This document shows positions 55,961-64,000 of a stretch of 64,000 nucleotides of DNA, one piece after another. Both the position numbers and the translations under genes were made by a program. Source of the DNA: Branchiostoma belcheri (Eukaryota; Chordata; Leptocardii; Amphioxiformes; Branchiostomatidae); NCBI RefSeq assembly GCF_001625305.1, contig NW_017804019.1, positions 1 through 64,000 of the forward strand, given 5' to 3'. The notes under the pieces are model-generated. The model did no database searches, was not told the DNA's origin, and was given only the letters and a program-made list of their open reading frames with translations. Each line of letters begins with the position of its first letter. Positions within the stretch are counted from its first letter, which is position 1.

Positions 55961-55961
55961 G

Positions 55962-56148
55962 TGATTGGTCCAGTGGGATCACGTGATGCATTTCACTCTC
56001 TATATAAGGGCAAGCACAGGAAGATTTCTATCAGTGAGCAGTCCAGGCTCTCTCCGTCCGCTTCCAGTTCCCCGCCACCCGAAAATGTTGAAGAGTCAAG
56101 TTTTACCGTCAGGAGATACGCTGTAGCTCGAAACCGAACAAATGGAAT
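55962..56148 (+). promoter_or_regulatory. Core promoter and possible first exon
   Basis: In order: ATTGG (inverted CCAAT, about 55964), tcacgtga E-box (55979-55986), and a TATA box tctatataaggg (55999-56010), followed at the right distance by a candidate start site near 56035 and a GC-rich leader ending at a donor (gtgagt at 56149). Two CRE-type TGACGTCA sites lie 200 bp upstream. The ATG in the leader opens only a 13-codon frame, so this may be a noncoding 5' exon or a retroelement leader. Its downstream exon was not fixed; 57026 (after gtatccgcag) is a candidate. Confidence 0.55.
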
Positions 56149-57025
56149 GTGAGTCGTCGCCGCCGGGATTCCGTTGGTCCATCTCGTGGTGAACGGAGCA
56201 CATGTTAGTATTAGTATAGTCGCGCTTTGTGGCGGTTGTATTTTATCCTTTCCCAGCTGCTTGGGAGTTTCAGGACTTTTGTACACTTCCTGCTGTCATT
56301 TTTCCCCAGATTTACTCGTCTGGCAGGGAACTTGACTCAGGTATGTAACTCCTGGTGGCCTTTGTTTTCTTTTGTCAGGTATGCGGCACCTGGCTCCCAT
56401 TATTTTTCATTTCGTCTAGTTTGCGACCATATAAAATGAAAGTATGATGTCAGCAAAAACTACTAGTAATATGATTCATTTCTAAAGGAAAGCACTACAT
56501 GTTTGTACAACAATAATTTTGTTATTGTTATGACACTTGGATGCTAAGAATACGCTGTATACTAATACTATCTTTTTCATTCTTTTCATACGAAAACCTA
56601 AGAAAATATTTGGGTGCACTGGTGCACCCACAGAATTTGGGTGCACTAAGGTGCACATGCACCCAATATTTCAAGCCCTGACAGGCAACGCCTCCCGTGA
56701 CCGTATCAAGGTATAAAGCCAAGGTTTGAACCGCAAGCTCTCAGTGTCGAGAGGTCGAAGTTCGGAAGGGTTGTAGTCAAGCGGTTTTGATCTGGTTTTC
56801 CGTTACTATCGTTCGCCTTTTGATTCTCGAGTTCCTCATCCTTGCTGTATTCTCGTTAACTGTGAATGCCTGGTCCTTGACGGCTCGGGCAGCTCATGTA
56901 ATCGTGACGTTGTGCACCTTTGAGCGCCTGAGCAGTGTCTGAGTTTGTCAGTTAGGTTTCCGTTTCTCGCCTGACTCCCTGCTCTAGTTGGACACGGCGT
57001 TCACGTTTCGTGTTTGTATCCGCAG

Positions 57026-57200
57026 AAACCTCAGATGTCCAGTCCCTTTTCGATGCAAGCGCCAGCACCGCAGGCAACCTCAGTCCAGCAGGACCTACAG
57101 CACCACAGGGCGCAGCGCCATCCCAGCCGGGTCTACCTGCAGCACCAGTAGGGCCTACTTCCAGCATCACAGGTCGCTGTCCCGGCTCCACACGTCGCAG
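57026..57200 (+). other. Possible exon, Pro/Ala/Gly-rich
   Basis: After a good acceptor (gtttgtatccgcag, ending 57025), one frame reads SPAGPTAPQGAAPSQPGLPA and another starts MSSPFSMQAPAPQATS. Low complexity prevents assignment. It could be exon 2 behind the promoter at 55962 or part of a retroelement leader. Confidence 0.25.
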
Positions 57201-57348
57201 CTACAACAAGCAGGCGCCATCAAGCTGCTATCAGTTGGGCCCAGTTCATTCATCAGCCGGTTTAGCATTGACACTGCACACGTTTTACTTTGGGACAATT
57301 TCCAATTGTTTTGCTTTACGTGAGGGCCTGCATGATTTTTCCCGTAAG

Positions 57349-57520
57349 CGTTATGAGCTATTTTAATTCACCGTTAATCGTTGCTGGTCCGCTCTAATTC
57401 AACGTTAAGCGCTATTGGTGTATTCATCGTGAAGCGTTATTGGTCATTTATTTCTACATAGAGCGTTGTCATCCTAAATTCAGCGTTAAGCGTTAATGAA
57501 TAATTCTTCGTTACGCCTAA
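57349..57520. repeat. CGTTAA-type degenerate tandem repeat, copy 1
   Basis: Four to five degenerate units with attcaccgttaatcgttgct, ttcaacgttaagcgctattg, tcatcgtgaagcgttattgg and attcagcgttaagcgttaat. The related array at 59400-59640 has the same words. Confidence 0.7.
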
Positions 57521-57769
57521 ACCTTGAAGGATTCGTAGTCAAACGTCAGCTAGCCCTCGGAGCGTCCGCTTGTGGCTTCAGCATTCAAGCCAGACACGTC
57601 CCTCATGAATACCATAGAACAGCCCCACCCGTTCCCAGAACCCTTCGCAAATCATTGCAAACAAAGCATCCCATGCTGCGATGGGCACGAAAATCTCGCG
57701 ATCAATGACGTCGAAGATGGCCATTGGCGCTATAGGCTATAGCGCTACTTTGACGAATTTCAAGGATAT

Positions 57770-58140
57770 TCTGTCAATATAAAAGGGGTAGGGAATTTTC
57801 CCGACCAGCCTCGTAACCCCTGCTTCTCCTATTGGGTCAGTTAGTCCTCACTACTTGTGAGGATGTTTCTGACTCAGGGAGAAGAGTTGCTGTTACAGTT
57901 ACAGGCTAGCTCTATGCCTAGAAGTGGCCAATGGCCTTGCATTGAGCGACACCGTTAAAAAAATATATCGAGGGCTCTGGTGAGGGCTGGACCCTATCAA
58001 CCTTCTTCTCGTGGCATTTCCTACCAATGTTTGTCTACTTTTGCCTCTCAAAAGGCAGGAAAATGCGTCATTGAAGGTTTGTAAATACAAATGTCCCTGG
58101 CGAGAATGCCCCCGGACCCCTCTACATTGACCACCTTCGA
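57770..58140 (+). repeat. Promoter-like and dispersed repeat DNA
   Basis: A TATA-like tcaatataaaaggggtag at about 57774 precedes a short frame starting MFLTQGEELLLQLQASSM (57861). 58035-58145 (tgcctctcaaaaggcaggaa, atgcgtcattgaaggttt) recurs at 60240-60350. The ensemble may be the end of a retroelement (LTR-like), but a second LTR was not found. Confidence 0.35.
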
Positions 58141-58159
58141 CTCTAGCCAGACTCTGCAA

Positions 58160-59400
58160 CCTCGTTCTTCAAACCTTTGTTTTTTTTGTCTCAATGTCAA
58201 AGGGCAGTCAGCTGTAGTGCCTCAGCACTGAAGGCACTTTCGCACAAAGGCTGATGGGAGATGTTGTCAGTTGGCGGGTGTAACGTTACAGGTAAAGGCC
58301 TTGGAATAAGAGGTGCCAAAGGCTAGACGGAACGGTGTGAGAGACGACTTGTTTTGGAACGAAACAACGCTTATACGACTGAACCGGCCGGTCTACTACG
58401 GTAGGAGAAATACTAGTATTATAAGATTCTACGAACTTAACCTAATGTAATTGTAGTCTAGATATAACACAAACTGTAGGTGTACATGTTCATGCATATG
58501 GTTCAGTTAACTTTGATAAAGGTTAGATATCCAGGTAAACGATACTCATAGACAATTTGAACGGTACTGCTGGATGAAGTTTGAAAATGATATGATCACA
58601 ATTCAGTTTTAACTCACTGAAAAGCTACTCTTCCACTGGTCTTCAGGGTCTATAGACGCCATGCACAACATTTACAGATTCATTGCATTGGGAATATTGC
58701 CCTACATGTAGCTAGCTCTTTTCGACAGGCAAAATGAACAGTGGACCGTAACGTAAAGATATTTCTGAGTGGCAAAACTGGATTTTCGATGTCAATTTTC
58801 TGTTAACTCTTTTCATGTACAGTAGTAAGTTGAATCCTATTCCAAATTACATTGATATCTCTGGGGTAAAATGCGATGTGCTTGTTTTGCACCGTAGGCT
58901 GCCGCTGCTACTTACAGCTACATTGTATTCATGGGCGTTGTCCGTAAATAAGAGGCGCCTCACGTAGCTTGTTTTGGGGCTATTTCACAAATGCTTAGAA
59001 TGTGAAATGATGATGAAGATGTGTTCAGAAATGACAGTAACTTACAATATCAGACAGGTGTCCTCATCCTGAGTTTTTTGTTTTAATTTGCCGCCCTGAA
59101 ATAGAATTTGATGCCTTTTATGTCACGTTTTAAGGTAACGTCGGCGACAATAGTAATATCATAGAGTGCATCACGATTAATAATTCATCATTTCGAATTA
59201 GATATGATTCGTTTCAGAAATATAATGAGGAGTCACAAGCTAAATAAGCTGTCTCTCCTGTTGCTGTTTGCGACGGCTGGGAACACTAGTGTGAAGTACC
59301 ATTAATGCGTGCTTCATAAACTGTACTTGATTTTGTCAGTGATAACTTTGTCTCACAAATTCAGATACCAAATCTAGTGAAGCTGGAATAAAAATGCCTG
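58160..59400. other. Gene-free stretch
   Basis: Nothing supported; ordinary AT-rich intergenic DNA. Confidence 0.5.
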
Positions 59401-59640
59401 TCAATTTACCGTTAACCGTTGCCGACCGTCCTGAATTTACAGTTAAAAGCGTTGCCGGCCCTGCTGAGTTTACCGTTAACCGTTGCCAGGACCTCCCCAT
59501 GCAGACCCTCGAGGGCCTGCATGCCCTATTTCGTTAACCGTTATGGGCTATGCTATTTTAATTCACGTCCTTTTAATTCTGCGTAGCGCGTTATTTGTCA
59601 TCCCAAATTCAAGCGTTAAGCGTTACTGAATTGGTCTTCG
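59400..59640. repeat. CGTTAA-type degenerate tandem repeat, copy 2
   Basis: Units around tttaccgttaaccgttgccg, given with spacers of 30-45 bases, then attcaagcgttaagcgttac. Same family as 57349-57520. Confidence 0.7.
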
Positions 59641-59649
59641 TTACGCAAT

Positions 59650-60207
59650 TAGACCTGCGTACTAGTAGTCATAGCGCGTTCGGCTCACACCCCAGAGGTT
59701 GCGGGTTCGTACCCCACCTTGTCACCGATCTTGTGCCCTTGGGAAAGACACTTTACACGACTTTCCTCACTTCACTCAGGTGTAAATGAGTACCTAGCTT
59801 CGGTTAGGGACGTCCCTCGGATAAGACGTAAACTGGAGGTCCCGTGTTTGAGGAGAGCCACACCTCGAGCACGTTAAAGATCCCACCGCACCTTTCGAAA
59901 AAGAGTAGGGGCATGCCCCGGTGTGCGATGGTACAAACACTAATGTATGGAGTTGGTGATTCACTTCAAATCACCCGGACGTAGGCCTGGCGACCTCCGC
60001 CTTGTTTAGCCACATGGTGATTTACATCATTCACCCGGACGGAGGCCTGGCGAACCCCGTCTGTATCAGCCAAATCTTGGAGAGGAGATAGGCGCCGCCA
60101 AGATTATAAGCCTGAGGAGTCATCGTGACAAGTCCAGACATGCTGCTGGCTGTCATGATGCCCCTACGACCGTCAAGGTTATGGGACTTACATACATACA
60201 TACATAC
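59650..60207 (+). mobile_element. tRNA-headed SINE
   Basis: An A-box-like tagcgcgttcggct (59672-59685) and a B box gggttcgtacccc (59703-59715), spaced as in a tRNA, give the element a polymerase III promoter. The body contains aggtcccgtgtttgaggaga and cgagcacgttaaagatccc, words of a conserved SINE central domain, and two copies of cacccggacgxaggcctggcga. It ends near a (CATA)n run at about 60190-60207. SINEs of this kind use LINE enzymes in trans. Confidence 0.75.
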
Positions 60208-60235
60208 TAGTAGTCAAACCTCAAGAAGCGGTCGT

Positions 60236-60350
60236 CACTTTGCCTCTCAAAATGCAGGAAAATGCATTATTGAAGGTTTAAAAATGCAAAATTTCCCCGG
60301 GGAGCATGCCATCTGTGTATGTTTCCCCTACATTGCTCGCGCCTTCTGCG
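60236..60350. repeat. Dispersed repeat, second copy of 58035-58145
   Basis: tgcctctcaaaatgcaggaa, atgcattattgaaggttt, then ccccggggagcatgcc and ccctacattgctcgcgcct. Colinear with 58035-58145. Confidence 0.65.
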
Positions 60351-60740
60351 CTCCGTCCCCCTCTTCAAGCATTTGTGGGCGCACACCGGGACCAAGGCAG
60401 GCGTGGAACACGGACATTAGTGTGCACACATACACTTCGTTACATACATTTCGTCAGCGTTCACTCTTCCTCACCAATTCAGATACCTCCCCCCTTCATA
60501 ACCCACAGTGGACACACGCACAGCGCCAACACGCAATTTGGACCACTGAACTGAATACGGCCTGGCCAATCTTATGGTATCTTGCCCCCATCGGATCTGC
60601 TTGACTGAGTTCTGTAAAAGTGGGGGCGTTCCTTCGTACCGTACATAATCAATTCTGTCATTTTTGACAACGTTGACGCCCTTCTTCCTTGAATGATGTC
60701 ATTGTCCCTGTTGCTATTTTCAGATATCCTGTTTTTTGAG

Positions 60741-60750
60741 GTATATAAAG
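60741..60750 (+). promoter_or_regulatory. TATA box of the five-exon gene
   Basis: gtatataaag, 74 bp upstream of the ATG at 60824, predicting transcription from about 60770-60780. Confidence 0.7.
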
Positions 60751-60823
60751 GTGTGGAGAGTCTTGGTCCCATATTTCGGTGCTGTCGCCTGCTCTTAGCT
60801 TACGTGAAGCACAGGCTTGTGAC

Positions 60824-60927
60824 ATGGGGAACAACCATTCTCACAGCATGGACACAGCGCCCCAAGGAGACGTGGAGTCAACATCACCTGACCAGGTAAG
60901 TGATGTGAGGCATAAAATATGGTAGGA

Positions 60928-60965
<38 letters not shown>

Positions 60966-63051
60966 GTGTGTGTGTGTGTGTATGTGTGTGTGTTGTGGCC
61001 ACTTGGAATTTATCCTTAAGTGTGATCGAGAAGTTTCTGAATTTACATTCAGCGTAGATTGTTGTCGCCCCCACCCTTCAGGCCCCCATGTACGTGTGTG
61101 CATGTGCGTGTGCGAACATGTGAGTATATGTGTGTGTGTGCATGTGCGTGTTTGTGCGAGTGTGTGTGCGCGCGCGCGTGAATAGTTTATTATCTACAAG
61201 TAAAACGATGTCGGGGTGTATAGCCTGTTACACCACATGTAGCATATACACATTGAAATCATAATGCTGTGACGTTTCAAACATCTCTTAACTACTATGT
61301 GTCTGTATGTCCATGTGCATGTGTGCTTGTGTATGTTTGTGTGTGAGCACCACGACCTCAAAAGAGCATGCTAATTCCAAACAACACTAGGACTCGAAAT
61401 AACTGGACCGTTTGCTCATTTATCAGATTGAGTTTGACATGATCGAACTACGAGAGATTCGAAACAAACTCCCACCGTACACAGGATACCTCGTCGAGGA
61501 ATACAAGAGATCCCGGCGTAAATCTGGATACACGGGAAAGGTTGTTCGGACTAGTTTGAACATAAACAACATGCACAGAGGTAAGAGGCATGCAGTTTCA
61601 TAACTTCCCCTCGTCTACCGGAGCAAATACAAACTTAGCTCGTCTACCGGAGCAAATACAAACTTAGCTCGTCTACCGGAGCAAATACAAACTTAGCTCG
61701 TCTACCGGAGCAAATACAAACTTAGCTCGTCTACCGGAGCAAATACAATAACTACAAAACAAAAATGATGTAAGAAATACGTGGTTTCTATCAAGGACCC
61801 CTTGGGGATTAAAATAATTCTGGTAACTGGAGTCAGAAATTTGGGAAGAATTCTTCAGATCATTTTACCCATAGTTTACGATATTAGCCCACCTAGATGA
61901 AAGGCTGCTGAGTCTGGAATTAAACTGTTGGCTGTTTACTACATGTAGAAGTAGAAGTGTTCCTGTCATGTAGGATCCCCTTCTTGTAAAGAAACAAGAA
62001 GCTGTCTGTTTCAATTACGTACTATAAATTACGATTGTATGCTCCAGCAATTTTGAACAAAAGCACAAACATAGAGGCTGTAAATGTGGATGTGCTTAAT
62101 GTTGCACACAGTTTTACTTTTGCACAACTTTAGCCAACAAAATATTGTTACTGTGTTTTTGGATTTCATTGCTATTTTCAGTGATTGTTCAAGTGTACTG
62201 GTACAAACAGGGTTCACCCGTAGACGGCAAACATGTTGTCCTGCGGTTTTTTGAGTCTGGAAAGTACTTCTATCGCAAAACAAATGACAAACTTCGGCTG
62301 AAGGTGAGCTACAACAGACATAGTTATGGGAAAGTGAAAATTATGATTCGGTTCCTAGTTACATTTTGGTGTGCAAATTCCGTGGAACTGATCACCTAAC
62401 TACAAATGTAGAACAGAACCACCAAAATGTTTGTTTCTCTGCTGACAGAAAGGTGGCTTTCAACCGGAAAGCGCCGCAGACATCACGTCAGCTGCTGACC
62501 CACGAGTGTTCCTGTTGAAACCGTGGCAAACTTCGCGGGACTATGTGATCGAATGGCATGGCGCTACCACTGAACTCATCACCCTGTTACAACAAAATGG
62601 GCAACCCGTGCAACTCCAGCCCAATGGTAAGATTTTTAAACGTCTTAAGCTTTTTTGTCACTTTAATAATTCATTGACACGGTCGGCACAGAGCAAAAAA
62701 ATGTTATGAATAATGAAAGAATGAAATTACCATCACCGAAAAGTGAAATATTGATCATATTACAATATATTCAGAATGGTTAATCTTTTTAAAGTTGAAT
62801 GATTGTAAAGTTATAGAAGAAACTTGTTTATAAAAGACATATGAATATGTTTGAATATAATTTTCCCAACAGTCGATGGACACCCGTCGGATGGGCAGGT
62901 GTTCAAACTTGAATGGCCGATATTCAGACGTGCTGCTCCCGGGTCCGATTCCCTTGTACCTGCAGTGGGCGGGCCGTTCCCATACCGCATCACACCGCCA
63001 AACAATGCAGACGAACTGTCTGACGAAGATCAGGTCGAGCTTGATGACTGA
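60824..63051 (+). CDS. Unrecognised 234-residue protein, five exons
   Basis: Exons 60824-60895, 61427-61580, 62182-62303, 62449-62626 and 62873-63051 (TGA), all GT-AG, phases 0, 1, 0, 1. The start MGNNHSHSMDTAPQGD has Gly2 and Ser6, as in N-myristoylation signals, so attachment to the inner face of a membrane is possible. Next come IEFDMIELREIRNKLPPYTG and a basic stretch EEYKRSRRKSGYTGKV, then VIVQVYWYKQGSPVDGKHVV, RFFESGKYFYRKTNDKLRL, VFLLKPWQTSRDYVIEWHGA and an acidic tail DELSDEDQVELDD. The mix of short beta-type segments (xxGKYxYRKTxxxLRL ... FLLKPW ... YVIEW) recalls a beta-trefoil such as FGF/IL-1-like folds, but that is only an impression. No homologue is recognised. The TATA box and intact frame make it a convincing active gene. 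Confidence 0.9.
60931..61180. repeat. (TG)n-rich microsatellite
   Basis: Near-pure TG runs at 60931-60993, more TG-rich DNA at 61085-61175, all in intron 1 of the five-exon gene. Confidence 0.95.
61611..61748. repeat. 29-bp tandem repeat
   Basis: Nearly five perfect copies of ctcgtctaccggagcaaata followed by caaacttag, in intron 2 of the five-exon gene. Copies are identical, so the array is recent. Confidence 0.95.
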
Positions 63052-63059
63052 GGCGTATC

Positions 63060-63840
63060 ATCGGAAAATATGGCATAGTCAAGAAGATAATACAATTTCC
63101 TTCAGTTATGCACAAATCTGTTATATATCACTTGTCGTCTTGTGATTAATATCACTGGAAGATTCAGTCATTCTTCTCAAGTTGAGCTCGCTGTAGGGTG
63201 TGGCTCAGGCTTTAGCCAGCTTTGCAGAAAAAAATAATATTGTGTAACCCAGTAGTATTTGTAAGTTGGTGTTTTTGAATACGATTTCCCGAGTTCGACG
63301 GCCTCGTACTACAACATGAATAACTTTTGCACATTACCGAAAAGTTATTTATTTACCGTTTTCTATAGTTCATCTAGAAGCAAGGACCACATGGTACATT
63401 AAACATCGATGGTCACGTACTAGCTGGCTGTTGTCAGTGTAGAGCCAAACAAATTAGTTGCTTCTATAGCGTAAGTCGATCAGACTTTGTATGATATTGC
63501 TCCAGAACATAAAGGTACCTGACACCAATGACACCAACATTTCATTATTACATTATGATGATAATTGATAGTATTATTCGATGAACTTAGCCGTTTGCAC
63601 AAAATAATCACACAGCTTATCAGTACTGATGCCAATGCATGACGTAGTAAGAAATAACACCATTCCACAAATATGTCAGCGTACAAGCGTACAGCAAAAA
63701 CTAGAATGCTACGCAAAATTAAAGAAGCTATTAAGATATATCACCTGGTCTATATTTAATGTAAAAATTAGTCTATTATTACGCCAATTACCACAAGCTA
63801 ATAATAACAGCATTTTAGCTTTGAAAACCAACAAAGCTAG
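63060..63840. other. 3' flank of the five-exon gene, gene-free
   Basis: No supported gene. No obvious AATAAA was picked out close to the stop. Confidence 0.4.
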
Positions 63841-63850
63841 TCTGAAATTG

Positions 63851-64000
63851 TAGACGGAAGATGAGCGTCCGAGAAAACTTCAGGACGGCAGTCACACGTG
63901 TACACATCGCCTCCCCAGACTCCATTATGGTCGTGTTGAAGGTCTTACACAGGTGGTTCATCTTCACGATCCGATTTGTAGCTTGGTTCAATCTTTTGTT
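63851..64000 (-). CDS. Possible partial exon at the window edge
   Basis: On the reverse strand one frame reads HDHNGVWGGDVYTCDCRPEV then FSDAHLPSTIS, with a stop just upstream; another is open across the edge and reads RLNQATNRIVKMNHLCKTFN. The Cys-x-Cys wording looks extracellular, but nothing is recognised and the window ends here. Confidence 0.25.

Noticed and set aside
59672-59715. tRNA gene
   Set aside because: A and B boxes are present but the sequence does not fold into a full cloverleaf by eye and is followed by a SINE body.
60795-61103. His/Thr-repeat frame on the reverse strand
   Set aside because: Translation of the TG microsatellite in intron 1 of the five-exon gene.
61611-61748. 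Regular 29-bp repeats that look at first like a CRISPR array
   Set aside because: There are no spacers (units abut directly), and the DNA is eukaryotic intron.

Overview
This window is eukaryotic and looks like lancelet (amphioxus, Branchiostoma) genomic DNA. Genes are split by GT-AG introns with consistent phases, domains are metazoan (collagen, sushi/CCP, EGF, fibrinogen-related, fatty-acid-binding protein), introns are full of small inverted-repeat transposons, and there are many decayed LINE, LTR and DNA-transposon proteins. A single N at 1873 marks an assembly gap. The organism call is inference; the exon structures below were read by hand.

Layout. 1-11,050 is a transposon graveyard: a 37-bp minisatellite, a MULE-like transposase piece, a 698-bp duplication around the N, a second transposase split by a LINE reverse transcriptase, a polB piece, gag/CCHC remains, and OTU and Ulp1-type protease pieces. 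13,190-16,340 holds reverse-strand LINE ORF1 remains and an inverted-dimer MITE inside another repeat. 17,926-22,300 (+) is a seven-exon gene for a type II membrane protein with a coiled-coil stalk, a collagen stretch and a CNTNAP-like fibrinogen-related domain; its first exon was not found. 23,880-29,150 is again repeats: a zinc-knuckle gag, the 5' part of an L1-like LINE, and a 1.1-kb terminal-inverted-repeat element with a large hairpin.

30,210-32,415 (+) is a four-exon fatty-acid-binding protein (FABP) gene with a 1-nt reading-frame defect in exon 1, flanked by direct repeats. 36,051-49,594 (-) is a large gene for a cell-surface protein: signal peptide, CCP, about 1,247 residues of Thr-rich 14-residue mucin repeat in one 3.7-kb exon, three CCPs, one EGF, one transmembrane helix and a short tail. 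Inside its largest intron, same strand, lies an unrecognised three-exon gene (39,537-38,503) whose frame is interrupted by one TGA. 47,969-59,640 is mostly transposons, including a LINE 3' end with an intact 17-bp target-site duplication. 59,650-60,207 is a tRNA-headed SINE. 60,824-63,051 (+) is a complete five-exon gene for a 234-residue protein with a myristoylation-type N-terminus and a TATA box; I do not recognise its family.

The host genes do not form an operon or an obvious pathway. Two of them (collagen/fibrinogen-related and sushi/mucin/EGF) encode membrane proteins with long extracellular stalks, of the kind that acts in recognition or barrier surfaces. No rRNA, CRISPR array or convincing tRNA gene was seen.
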